Source of the DNA: RBG-16-66-20 sp964564865
Lineage (GTDB): Bacteria > Pseudomonadota > Gammaproteobacteria > Burkholderiales > SG8-39
Length of the DNA: 64,000 nt
Direction: 5' to 3'
NCBI GenBank assembly: GCA_964564865.1
Contig: CAZMDA010000001.1
Coordinates: 75,671-139,670 of the forward strand
The translations under genes and the position numbers were made by a program. The notes beneath the pieces are model-generated. The model was not told where the DNA came from, made no database searches, and worked only from the letters and a program-made list of their open reading frames with translations. How positions within the stretch are numbered: position 1 is the stretch's first letter; each line of letters begins with the position of its first letter. Of this stretch, positions 32,415 to 40,752 are shown piece by piece.

Positions 32415-33338
32415 ATGCGGGTTGCCATCATTGGTGGTACGGGCTCCATTGGCGTTGCTACGGCAGAGCGACTCCTGCGAAAAGGGGTTGCCGTTACCCT
32501 CCTCTCGCGCAGCCGTCCTCCGAGCGCCGTACCTGGTGGTGTGGCCTGGAGCCATGTGGACGTTGTGCACCCGGAGTCAGTTCGGCGGGCGCTAGGCCAC
32601 TTCGACCGTGTTCTGCATCTCGCAGCGCTTCTTCAGTTCTCGTGCGAAACGGATCCGGCGCAAGCGGTCCGCGTCAACATCAATGGGACGCTGAATGTAC
32701 TGGAGGCCTGCAGAGACCTCGGCGTAAGGCGAATGGTTTTCGCCAGCAGCATCGCGGTCTATGGCGAACGTTCAGACACCATGCGCGAAGAGGATGCGGC
32801 TCCCGCGGACTTGGGTTTGTACGGTTTGACCAAGCGTATGGGGGAGGCGCTTGGACGACGGTTTCGTGCTTCTTCGAACCTTGAGTTCGTCGCACTTCGC
32901 TACTCCGGCGTGATTGGGCCAGGGGAGGCGACAAGTGCTGGCATGGCACGGGTGCGCCAGCAGGTCTTCGACTGCGCGCACGGTCGCGACGTGACGATAG
33001 ATGGCGCCAGCGGAAGCGAGTGGGTGCACCTGCTGCACGTTGCCGACGCAGCAGAAGCGACGTGCGTGGCCTTGTTGGCCGACGCGCCCGCCCGCTCGAT
33101 CTACAACGTGGCGGGTCCAGACGACAGCTACGTATCTCTGCAGGGACTTCACGATCTGGTGCGCGAGATTGAACCAGGGGCGGGACGTGCCATCTGGTCG
33201 GGTCGCGCGCGAAGTTCGGGACCCGTGGATGTCGAAAGGATCGGCAACGATCTTGGGTGGCACCCGACTATCTCCCTGAGGGAGGGCATTCGGGACGTTC
33301 TGAATCGCAGGCGTCAGATTTCAAATGCGGTCGCGTAA
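32415..33338 (+). CDS. NAD-dependent epimerase/dehydratase family protein
   Basis: This is a 307-residue extended SDR with the cofactor motif IGGTGSIGVATAERLL (about residues 5-20). It also has VLHLAALLQF, FASSIAVYG and catalytic YGLTK, and ends in a domain with GWHPTISLREGIRDVL typical of sugar-nucleotide epimerases. Its place between the monooxygenase reductase (33 bases upstream) and the aldehyde dehydrogenase (29 bases downstream) is unexpected, because no known methanesulfonate pathway needs an epimerase. It may act on a sugar sulfonate or a steroid-like alcohol; the substrate is unknown. The low-GC island composition continues through it. Confidence 0.8.
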   Translation: MRVAIIGGTGSIGVATAERLLRKGVAVTLLSRSRPPSAVPGGVAWSHVDVVHPESVRRALGHFDRVLHLAALLQFSCETDPAQAVRVNINGTLNVLEACRDLGVRRMVFASSIAVYGERSDTMREEDAAPADLGLYGLTKRMGEALGRRFRASSNLEFVALRYSGVIGPGEATSAGMARVRQQVFDCAHGRDVTIDGASGSEWVHLLHVADAAEATCVALLADAPARSIYNVAGPDDSYVSLQGLHDLVREIEPGAGRAIWSGRARSSGPVDVERIGNDLGWHPTISLREGIRDVLNRRRQISNAVA

Positions 33339-33367
33339 TCGCGCACCGCTACCACTAGGAGCCCAAA

Positions 33368-34882
33368 ATGAGCCCAGCGGCTAGGCCGACCGTTTCAACT
33401 GCGAACGTTGATCCAAAGCGTGACCTTGCGCGCGAATTGCGTGATGCGAGCCTATTTCGCCAGCAATGTCTCCTTGGGGGGGAGTGGCGCGACGCAGATT
33501 CCGGCAGAAAGCTGGTTACACGTGATCCAGCGACAGGCGCGCCCCTAGGGCATGTGCCGGATTTCGGCGCCGAGGAAGTTCGGCGCGCAGTTGATGCGGC
33601 CGCGCTTGCTTTCGCGGCTTGGTCGAGGGTTACCGCTTCGGAACGAGCGGAGATGCTTCGAAAGTGGTACGCGCTCATCATCGCCAATATCGAAGATCTA
33701 GCGCGCATTCTGACCGCCGAGCAGGGCAAACCACTAGCCGAGTCCCGAGGCGAGGTGAAAATGGCGGCGGATTATGTCCTCTGGTTCTCGGAGGAGGCAC
33801 GACGCACCTACGGAGACACCGTCCCGAGCCCTTGGGGCGAAAGGCGGCTCATGGTGGTCAAGCAGGCGGTCGGTGTATGCGCCGCGATAACCCCTTGGAA
33901 TTTTCCGAGTTCCATGGTCACGCGCAAAGTCGCCCCTGCACTTGCCGCCGGTTGTACGGTGATCCTCAAGCCCGCGGACCTGACTCCCCACTCCGCCCTT
34001 GCGCTGGGTGAATTAGCCCAGCGCGCCGGCCTCCCCGCAGGTGTGCTCAATATCGTCGTAGGCGACGCGGCGTCGATTGGCTCGGAGCTGTGTGGGAACC
34101 CCAAAGTCGCCAAGGTTTCGTTCACGGGGTCGACGCGCGTTGGGCGCATCCTGATGCAGCAGGTCGCTCCGACCGTCAAGCGCCTGTCTCTGGAGCTTGG
34201 CGGCAACGCACCTTTCATTGTTTTCGAGGACGCCGACCTCGATGCCGCGGTCACGGGAGCAATGATCTCGAAGTTTCGGAACGCTGGACAGACATGCGTT
34301 TGCGCGAACCGCATTCTTGTCCAGGAGTCCGTGTACGAGGACTTCTCGGCAAGACTGACGAAGGCGGTTGCCGCGCTGAAGGTCGGGGCAGGCGACGAGC
34401 CCGGCGTGACCCAAGGGCCGCTCATCAACGAAGGGGCGGTCGCGAAGGTTGAAAGCCATGTCGCGGACGCGGTTGGCAAGGGAGCCTGCGTCCTGCTTGG
34501 CGGCAAACGGCATGCCCGGGGCGGAACGTTCTTTGATCCCACAGTACTTGGCGATGTCTCGCCATCGGCCCGGATCTTCCGAGAGGAAACTTTTGGGCCA
34601 GTTGCGCCGCTGTTCCGATTCTCGGTTGAAGAGGAGGCGATCGCACTCGCAAACGACACGGAGTATGGCCTCGCTTCCTATTTTTACACTCGAGACGTCG
34701 CGAGGAGCTTCCGAGTGATGGAGAAACTCAACGCGGGCATGGTGGGCGTCAACAGCGGGCTGATTACAACCGAGGTCGCGCCCTTTGGCGGAGTTAAGCA
34801 TTCCGGGCTCGGGAGAGAGGGGGGCAACCTTGGAATCGACGAGTTCATGGACGTGAAGTACGCATGTGTAGGTGGTCTTTAG
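33368..34882 (+). CDS. NAD(P)-dependent aldehyde dehydrogenase, succinate-semialdehyde dehydrogenase-like
   Basis: This 504-residue ALDH belongs to the GabD group. It has ITPWNFPSSMVTRKVAPALAAGCTV, KPADLTPHSALALGELAQ, the cofactor motif SFTGSTRVGRIL, catalytic Glu in LELGGNAPFIVFEDADLD and catalytic Cys in FRNAGQTCVCANRIL. The C-terminal NDTEYGLASYFYTRD follows. It would oxidise an aldehyde to the acid. In this cluster it could take the aldehyde left after a short alkanesulfonate is hydroxylated and loses sulfite. Formaldehyde itself is not a usual GabD substrate. ATG 33368 follows AGGAGCC. Confidence 0.88.
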   Translation: MSPAARPTVSTANVDPKRDLARELRDASLFRQQCLLGGEWRDADSGRKLVTRDPATGAPLGHVPDFGAEEVRRAVDAAALAFAAWSRVTASERAEMLRKWYALIIANIEDLARILTAEQGKPLAESRGEVKMAADYVLWFSEEARRTYGDTVPSPWGERRLMVVKQAVGVCAAITPWNFPSSMVTRKVAPALAAGCTVILKPADLTPHSALALGELAQRAGLPAGVLNIVVGDAASIGSELCGNPKVAKVSFTGSTRVGRILMQQVAPTVKRLSLELGGNAPFIVFEDADLDAAVTGAMISKFRNAGQTCVCANRILVQESVYEDFSARLTKAVAALKVGAGDEPGVTQGPLINEGAVAKVESHVADAVGKGACVLLGGKRHARGGTFFDPTVLGDVSPSARIFREETFGPVAPLFRFSVEEEAIALANDTEYGLASYFYTRDVARSFRVMEKLNAGMVGVNSGLITTEVAPFGGVKHSGLGREGGNLGIDEFMDVKYACVGGL

Positions 34883-34898
34883 GCGAGGAGAAGGCCGA

Positions 34899-34923
34899 GC
34901 GCCCCTTGACGGTCTCGGGGCGC
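34899..34923 (+). terminator. GC hairpin between the ALDH and Bug genes
   Basis: GCGCCCC pairs with GGGGCGC around an 11-base loop, 16 bases after the ALDH stop. No U-run follows (CGTAAAC), so it is more likely a transcript-processing or stability element than a strong terminator. It marks the 5' side of the Bug gene. Confidence 0.5.
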
Positions 34924-34952
34924 CGTAAACGTAACTAACTGGAGGAGGCAGA

Positions 34953-35948
34953 ATGAACAAGCACAAGCGTAACCGCTGGCTTATACCGGCGGCATTTGTT
35001 CTGGGACTCGCAGGGCCATTTGCGGCGCTCGCCGATTCGTATCCGGTGAAGCCGGTAACCCTCATCGTACCCTACGGACCGGGAGGCAACGCAGACCTGT
35101 CTGCCCGCGCTTTAGCAGCCGCAATTCAGGCCGACAAGCTGATGGCGCAAACCATCGTTGTCGAAAACCGCGAAGGTGCGGGAGGCATTGTGGCGACGCA
35201 GTATGTACAACGGAGCGCCAAGGACGGCTATACACTATTGCTCGCCCGTATTGGCTCCCAGGTTGTAGCGCCGGCTCTCAATCCGGCCACGCCTTACAAG
35301 TGGGATGATCTTGCTCCTCTTGGATTGATCGAGATCGATCCGTTCGTCTGTGTGGTCAAGGCGGACTCTCCTTTCAAGTCGTTCAAAGACCTTCTGGCCG
35401 CGGTAAAAGCCCGGCCGGGAAAGCTGAACTACGCGTCGACTGGTCCGATGGACGCTACCGTGGTCTTTCCGACGAAGGCGTTTCTCGATTCAGGCCTTCC
35501 CTCGAATGCCGCGATCAAAGTTCCCTACAAGGGCGGTGGCGCGGCGTCCGCCGCTGTCCTCAGCGGCACCGTCGACTTCGGCTGCAATGCCCTGGCGGCG
35601 TATCTCGGGCCAATCAAGGGTGGCACGTTGCGCGCGCTCGTGGTGTCCACACCTTCCCGCGTTTCGGACCTGCCGGACACGCCGACCGTGGCCGAGATCG
35701 GGATGAAACAACTGGAGATGGTCTCCGGGTGGAATGCACTCTATGGCCCGCCCGGGCTTCCGAAGCACGTCATCGAATACTGGTCCGGAGTCCTCGCCAG
35801 GGTGAAGGGGAGTCCAGCGTGGCTGGAGACGGTCAAGCGACGCGGGACGGTTCCGAGCATCATGTCGCCCGAGGAAACGCACAGGTTCGTCCGCGATCAG
35901 TTCGCGGCGTACAGCGCGCTGTCGAACGTTATCGGGCCCGACAAGTAG
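34953..35948 (+). CDS. Bug/TctC-family periplasmic substrate-binding protein
   Basis: This 331-residue protein has a signal peptide (a basic start MNKHKRNRWLIPAAFVLGL, cleavage about ALA-D at residues 27-28). Bug motifs are YPVKPVTLIVPYGPGGNADLS, ENREGAGGIVATQYV, LNYASTGPMDAT, VPYKGGGAASAAVLSGTVDFG and WNALYGPPGLP. ATG 34953 follows GGAGGAGG. It is an orphan binding protein without TctA/TctB. It is bracketed by two RNA hairpins (34899-34923 and 35959-35991), which suggests its mRNA level is set separately from its neighbours. In place of the MsmE binding protein of known msm transport operons it could deliver the sulfonate; this is inference. Confidence 0.9.
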   Translation: MNKHKRNRWLIPAAFVLGLAGPFAALADSYPVKPVTLIVPYGPGGNADLSARALAAAIQADKLMAQTIVVENREGAGGIVATQYVQRSAKDGYTLLLARIGSQVVAPALNPATPYKWDDLAPLGLIEIDPFVCVVKADSPFKSFKDLLAAVKARPGKLNYASTGPMDATVVFPTKAFLDSGLPSNAAIKVPYKGGGAASAAVLSGTVDFGCNALAAYLGPIKGGTLRALVVSTPSRVSDLPDTPTVAEIGMKQLEMVSGWNALYGPPGLPKHVIEYWSGVLARVKGSPAWLETVKRRGTVPSIMSPEETHRFVRDQFAAYSALSNVIGPDK

Positions 35949-35958
35949 CCGCGCGACT

Positions 35959-35991
35959 GCCGGGGTCGCCCAAGCGATCGGCGACCCCGGC
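35959..35991 (+). terminator. Strong 12-bp hairpin after the Bug gene
   Basis: GCCGGGGTCGCC (35959-35970) pairs perfectly with GGCGACCCCGGC (35980-35991) around a 9-base loop. It starts 11 bases after the Bug stop and is followed by GGTTACGC with no U-run. It could terminate partly or protect the 3' end of the binding-protein transcript. Confidence 0.65.
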
Positions 35992-36043
35992 GGTTACGCA
36001 GGCGAGGACATTGTGCGCGATCAGATTGCGTCGCCTTAAACAA

Positions 36044-36841
36044 GTGTCGAAGCTGAACGCCGACGCAGATCGGCCAGATCTGTCGCACACGGCGCTGATG
36101 ATTCTGGTCGCGACCGGCGCAGTCGCGATCGGGGTTTACTTCGCGCTTCTACAGCCGCGCCTCCCCGAGGCATGGCGTACGCCTGGAAGTCCCGAGCTTT
36201 ATCTGGTCGGCGTCGCCGGTGCCGCGCTGTTGATGGTATCCATGGTATTCGTGATCGTGAAGCGCGCCGGCTTTGGTGGCTCGCCGCCCTTATGGTTCGT
36301 GGCCCACGTTGTTGCGGGGACGATGGGAATGGTCCTCGTGTGCGTCCACTCTGCCGGATACTCGCGTCGTCCCCCTGCGCTCCTCTTTCTGCTGATCGCA
36401 GCCATTGTGTTTCTCGGTCTGTGGGGGCGCATCCGCTTGTCCCGGCGCATGGCCGGCACGTTTGCGAGCAAGCACCATAGCTTCGCCGTGGCGTCGGCCG
36501 AGGAGCGGGCGCAGTTCGCTCCGGTCATCGCCGCAAAACGCAAACTCCTTGCCGAACTCAGTCCCGAAGCAATCGAGGGAACGTTCTCACTGACGCTTGG
36601 CCATTGGCTCCGTTCACCCCGCATGAGCGCGCGGTACGCGCGCCTCGTGCGAGAGGAAGAAAGGCTCATGGGAACGCGCTCGGCGGTCGGAATGCAGCAG
36701 GCCCACTGGAGGGCGCTCCACATTGTCCTCGGTCTCGCTCTCGTGCTGGGCCTGGTGGTGCATGTGATCACGGTCACGTTCTTCGCCGGCTATGTTGCCG
36801 ACGGTGGTCCCATCACGTGGTGGCACATTACCAAGTGGTAG
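36044..36841 (+). CDS. Five-helix membrane protein, probable b-type cytochrome anchor
   Basis: This is a 265-residue protein if read from GTG 36044; TTG 36026 is also possible and neither has a clear ribosome-binding site. Five membrane helices are visible: ALMILVATGAVAIGVYF, LYLVGVAGAALLMVSMVFVIV, WFVAHVVAGTMGMVLVCVH, LLFLLIAAIVFLGLWG and LHIVLGLALVLGLVVHVI. Helices 3 and 5 each carry two His about 14-15 residues apart, an arrangement suited to two b-hemes. A charged loop of about 90 residues separates helices 4 and 5. The FeS/molybdopterin oxidoreductase follows 25 bases later, so this is probably its membrane electron-transfer subunit. I do not recognise a named family with certainty. Confidence 0.6.
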   Translation: MSKLNADADRPDLSHTALMILVATGAVAIGVYFALLQPRLPEAWRTPGSPELYLVGVAGAALLMVSMVFVIVKRAGFGGSPPLWFVAHVVAGTMGMVLVCVHSAGYSRRPPALLFLLIAAIVFLGLWGRIRLSRRMAGTFASKHHSFAVASAEERAQFAPVIAAKRKLLAELSPEAIEGTFSLTLGHWLRSPRMSARYARLVREEERLMGTRSAVGMQQAHWRALHIVLGLALVLGLVVHVITVTFFAGYVADGGPITWWHITKW

Positions 36842-36866
36842 CAACGTCATCCAGGTCGGGGAGCGT

Positions 36867-39773
36867 ATGAGCCGTCTCGCGTTGATGATCGACCTTGAGC
36901 GCTGTATTGGCTGCAAGAGCTGCGAAGTGGCGTGCAAGCAGGAGCATGGGCTCGGTCTCGGCGAGTACCGCAATCGTGTCGTCTGGCTTGGCGCCCAGGA
37001 CTCCGCCGGGCTCGATTTCCTGACGGTGACCTGCCAGCACTGCGAGCGTCCCGCTTGTCTGCGCGCGTGTCCGGTGAATCCAAAGGCAATCGTGAAGGAC
37101 GCAAGCACAGGCGTGGTCCGTGTGCTCGAAGATCGGTGCACGGGATGTGGGGAGTGTGTCATTGCCTGTCCGTATGGCGCGATGGGCTATGACCCGGCGG
37201 GTCACCATTCCGTCAAATGCGACCTTTGCGTCGATCGCAGAGCTGAGGGCGCAACCACGACGGCGTGCGCGAGCGTATGTCCAGGACACGCGATCACGTT
37301 CGGGACGCGCGCCGGGCATCTTGCCCAGGCCGAACGCGAGGGGAGATCGATTCGGGACCACGACCACTACATGCTGGGCCCTGCAACCGTCTACCTCGAT
37401 CGCGTCGCGCGGCCAGCCGTCCCGATAGCGGAACTGGTACGGCCGAAGGTGATGGACGGCGCGGCAGGCGGCCTTGTGCCGGCGGCATCTGTCCGGCACC
37501 CGTATGGAAGCACGCGCGAGGAACGCGCATCCGAGCGTGTGTTGCCCGGCGGGTGCAACATCTGCTTCAACAGCTGCTCCACCAACTACCACTTCCACGG
37601 CGATCGACTCGTCAAAGTGACGGGGAACGAATCGGATCCGTATCTGAAGGGGAAGATCTGCCCGAAATCACAGCTTGCTGTGCAGCTGTATGGCAGTGAG
37701 CGGAGGCTGACCCAGCCGCTCAAGCGGATCGGCGCGCGGGGCGAAGGCAAGTTTGAGCCCATTTCCTGGGATCAAGCGCTGGACGAAACTGCCTCGCGCC
37801 TTAAGGTAGCGAGCAGTCAATGGGGAAACGAGGCACTCGGAATATTCTGCGGAACCCGGACCGGCACCATCACGCGCAACTACATCACGATCTTCGCGCA
37901 GATGTTCGGTACCCCGAACCTAACCAGCACCGACCCATTCTGCGCGGCGAGCAAGCACATCGCGTACGAGGTAACGCAAGGCAATGCCTTGCCTCCGAAC
38001 AGCTACACCGATCAGGACATCGGATCAGCGCAGCTCTACGTTTACTTTGGCGAGAACCAGGCCGAAGCACGACCCGTGTACTTCGGCATGGTGAACAATT
38101 GGAGAGTCAAGAATCGCGCGCGAATGATCGTCGTGGATCCTCGGCTCACCGCGACGGCAAGCAAAGCGGACCGGTGGCTGTCGCCAAGGTCGGGCACCGA
38201 CATGGCGCTCGCCCTCGGCATGGCGCATCACATCCTCGAGCGCGGACTGCACGATCAGCGGTACTGCGCGAAGTGGGTGGAAGGGTGGGAGGCCTGGCGC
38301 GACTTCATCTTCTCGAAGGGCTATACGGCCGATTGGGCCGCCGGAATCACTGGGGTCCCGGCCGATGACATCCGTGGGGTCGCGGAAGAGATCGCCGCCG
38401 CAGACGGTTGTGTGATCTTCGCAAGTCGCGGAATCAATCAGCACACGAATGCGGCACAAACCAATCGAGCGCTGATGTACCTTGCAGCGATCACGGGCAA
38501 CTGGGGTCGGCGCGGCGGCGGCTTCCTAAACCTGTCGATTTCTCCTCGATTCTCTGCTTCGGCGCCGCCGCAGCGCCAACCGGTGATCGCAAAGCCGATG
38601 GTGCGCCGCAGCCCTACGGGCTGGACGGATGCGATGCTCTCGGGCCGGCCCTATCCGATCAAGGCGCTTATCGCCTGCAACAACCCCATGGCCAACTGGC
38701 CTGGCCAGAAGAAGGTTCGAGAAGCCTTTCTCGCACTTGACCTGATCGTCCACATCGAGTTGTTCGAAAACGAGACCTCGGCCTACGCTGACTACGTGCT
38801 TCCTGCGGCGACCGGAATCGAGAAAGGGGAGATCGGTCGAGCCAACGACGAGCGCCGCATCGTTTGGATCGACAAGATGATCGACCCGCCAGGGGAGGCG
38901 AAGCCGGATGACTGGATATGGATCGAGCTAGGCAAGCGCTTCGGCTTCGACGACGTCCTCCAGGAGAAATACAAGGATCCCGGGCGCTTCTGGGACGAAA
39001 TGTGCATCGACACGGATGATCTGAGGGGCATTACCCAGAAGCGATTGCACTCAGTGCCGTATCGGTGGGTTCGCTTCCCGGTAGCGAAGGAGGGCGATGC
39101 GGAGCAGGAGACGCTTTTCATCGAGGCGGACGACGGTAAGCGGTTTCCCACCCCCAGTGGAAAGCTGGAGTTCTTTACCGAGGCGCTGGATTCGAAGTTC
39201 CGTGTCATGGGACTTTCTGCGCTACCGGAGTTCTACTCCGAGCGAGAGCTGCTTGTGGACGCACCGTACATCGAGTTGGTAGACAAGGATGACGCTGCTG
39301 GCGTTGTCTCGCCGTTCCACAAGTCGCCTACGCTCGCCTCAACCGGCCGAATTGTTCCGCCGGGGCCCGATTCGCCCGCCGCGCGGCTTCGAGAACAAGG
39401 GTTCGACCTGGAGCTCATCACCGGTCGTCCGCCGGCCCCTCATTTCCACAGTTGGACGCACTATGCATGGCAGGCGCAGGAGATGTGGCCGGATCTGTTC
39501 GTGCAGATGCATCCCTCGACGGCGTCCCGCCTCGGCATCGTCGATGGCGAGAGGGTGGGGATTCAAAGCCCTCACGGAGAGATCGAGGCGCTGGCCTGGA
39601 TCACAACCGGGATACGAGAATCGAGCGTGTTCGTGCCGATTGGGTGGGATGAGCGGCAGCCGCATCATCCTTGGCGGTCGGTGAACTTCCTGACTGACAA
39701 GGATCAGCGCGACCCAATCTCCGATCAGACAAATCTGAAAAGCTACCTTTGCCGAGTTGTGAAGCTGGGCTGA
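36867..39773 (+). CDS. Fused 4Fe-4S ferredoxin/molybdopterin oxidoreductase, possible cytoplasmic sulfite dehydrogenase (SoeBA-like)
   Basis: This is a 968-residue fusion. Residues 1 to about 190 form a DmsB/PsrB-type subunit with four Cys groups: ERCIGCKSCEVACKQEHG, CQHCERPACLRACPV, DRCTGCGECVIACPYG and CDLCVDRR...CASVCPG. From about 227 the DMSO-reductase-family catalytic subunit starts with its own [4Fe-4S] site (GGCNICFNSCS, later GKICPKSQ). A probable Mo-ligand Cys sits in DPFCAASKH, and the C-terminal cofactor domain begins LELITGRPPAPHFHSWTH. No Tat signal is present, so the enzyme faces the cytoplasm. That fits SoeAB-type sulfite oxidation, with sulfite coming from MsmABCD and SuyAB. 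Polysulfide or thiosulfate reductase-like activity is the alternative. ATG 36867 follows GGGGAG. Confidence 0.75.
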   Translation: MSRLALMIDLERCIGCKSCEVACKQEHGLGLGEYRNRVVWLGAQDSAGLDFLTVTCQHCERPACLRACPVNPKAIVKDASTGVVRVLEDRCTGCGECVIACPYGAMGYDPAGHHSVKCDLCVDRRAEGATTTACASVCPGHAITFGTRAGHLAQAEREGRSIRDHDHYMLGPATVYLDRVARPAVPIAELVRPKVMDGAAGGLVPAASVRHPYGSTREERASERVLPGGCNICFNSCSTNYHFHGDRLVKVTGNESDPYLKGKICPKSQLAVQLYGSERRLTQPLKRIGARGEGKFEPISWDQALDETASRLKVASSQWGNEALGIFCGTRTGTITRNYITIFAQMFGTPNLTSTDPFCAASKHIAYEVTQGNALPPNSYTDQDIGSAQLYVYFGENQAEARPVYFGMVNNWRVKNRARMIVVDPRLTATASKADRWLSPRSGTDMALALGMAHHILERGLHDQRYCAKWVEGWEAWRDFIFSKGYTADWAAGITGVPADDIRGVAEEIAAADGCVIFASRGINQHTNAAQTNRALMYLAAITGNWGRRGGGFLNLSISPRFSASAPPQRQPVIAKPMVRRSPTGWTDAMLSGRPYPIKALIACNNPMANWPGQKKVREAFLALDLIVHIELFENETSAYADYVLPAATGIEKGEIGRANDERRIVWIDKMIDPPGEAKPDDWIWIELGKRFGFDDVLQEKYKDPGRFWDEMCIDTDDLRGITQKRLHSVPYRWVRFPVAKEGDAEQETLFIEADDGKRFPTPSGKLEFFTEALDSKFRVMGLSALPEFYSERELLVDAPYIELVDKDDAAGVVSPFHKSPTLASTGRIVPPGPDSPAARLREQGFDLELITGRPPAPHFHSWTHYAWQAQEMWPDLFVQMHPSTASRLGIVDGERVGIQSPHGEIEALAWITTGIRESSVFVPIGWDERQPHHPWRSVNFLTDKDQRDPISDQTNLKSYLCRVVKLG

Positions 39774-39854
39774 CTTTCCGCCTCCGTTTGCATACAAAGT
39801 AAGTCCAGACTACGCAGAACTTCTTCTTTCTACGAGTGGATTGAATTCCTGGTG

Positions 39855-40002
39855 CTACAGCAAGGTGAGGGCGGAGGTGCGATCGATTTCCGCGACCGGG
39901 ATATGGATCGTGGTCAATGCGGGTGAGAATTCACCGGCCAGCTCAATGTCATCGGAGCCGGCCACCGGGAGCTGGCGCGGGGACGTGATGCCGTGCGCCC
40001 GC
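39855..40002 (-). pseudogene. Remnant of a lacI-type gene (C-terminal fragment)
   Basis: On the minus strand the frame AHGITSPRQLPVAGSDDIEL followed by AGEFSPALTTIHIPVAEID matches the C-terminal part of the LacI regulator at 21526-22545 (ARGIAVPGRLSVTGFDDIEL, then AGEFSPALTTVHIPVADIG). It then diverges and stops at 39855. No HTH or N-terminal domain exists around it. It lies exactly at the right edge of the low-GC island and is fused out of frame to the 3' end of the GntR gene, so it is a truncated relic. Sequence drift shows it is not a recent copy of the intact gene. Confidence 0.75.
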
Positions 40003-40716
40003 GTCCGGCTTGCCGAGGTCCGAAAAGTAATCGTGCGCACCGGTGTTCACGAGGCTCTCGCGTAGCTCAACCGGCGCATCGGCGTAGCTGTGTGCGGTGC
40101 GGCTGATCCGCAGCAGCGCGGCGCCGGTACTGACGCCAAGCAGTCTTGCCGCGCTCGCGCCGGCGAGCACCGCGCGCAACCGCTCAGTCGTGCGCAGCAC
40201 GTTCACGCCGTAGCGCGTGTGGTACAGGTGATAGATCGTGTTGTCACGCCCGTCTAGGGTTCTCCCGGTGAGGTCCGCGAAAAGGTGCTGCGGCAGGACT
40301 AGGTCGTCGAGGACCACGGGCTGGCCGGCGAGCGACAGCAGGTTCCGGATACGGAACACCGGCGCTCCCGGCCGCAACTGAAGGCGGCGTGCCTCGCCGG
40401 GGCGCGCCCGGGCGCGTCGGAAAGAGAGCATGCGGGTTGTGGGCGCGCGCCGGCCGCCGGTGCGCGGCACGACATGGAAGAAGTGAAACAGCAGTCGACT
40501 GGTGTCGTGCGTGGCGACGTAGGTGCCGCTGCCGTGGCGCCGGAGCACGATGCGCTCCGCCACCAGGGCGTCGATCGCTTTGCGCAGCGTCCCGATCGCC
40601 ACGCCATAGTGCGCTGCGAGTCGCGGTTCGGCAGGCAGCGCGTCTCCGGGCAGCCATTCGGCGGCGGCGATGCGCTGCGTGAGGTCGCGCTTGATGTCGT
40701 GATACAGATGCGCCAC
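39949..40716 (-). CDS. GntR-family regulator with UTRA domain, divergent from suyAB
   Basis: This 255-residue protein starts at GTG 40716. Its N-terminal winged HTH is LYHDIKRDLTQRIAAAEWLP, then DALPAEPRLAAHYGVAIGTLRKAIDAL, and HGSGTYV. A UTRA (HutC-type) sensor domain follows from about residue 85, with LLGVSTGAALLRISRTAHSYADAPVELRES. The natural end should be near DYFSDLGKP. The last about 17 residues (DAGARHHVPAPAPGGRLR) are read from lacI-remnant DNA in another frame, so the original 3' end seems lost. It faces suyA across about 100 bases containing a promoter and matching half-sites, and is the likely suyAB regulator. Confidence 0.85.
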   Translation of the reverse strand: MAHLYHDIKRDLTQRIAAAEWLPGDALPAEPRLAAHYGVAIGTLRKAIDALVAERIVLRRHGSGTYVATHDTSRLLFHFFHVVPRTGGRRAPTTRMLSFRRARARPGEARRLQLRPGAPVFRIRNLLSLAGQPVVLDDLVLPQHLFADLTGRTLDGRDNTIYHLYHTRYGVNVLRTTERLRAVLAGASAARLLGVSTGAALLRISRTAHSYADAPVELRESLVNTGAHDYFSDLGKPDAGARHHVPAPAPGGRLR

Positions 40717-40752
40717 AGACAGGGATGATAGGCTCCGCCGCCCCCAAAGTCA

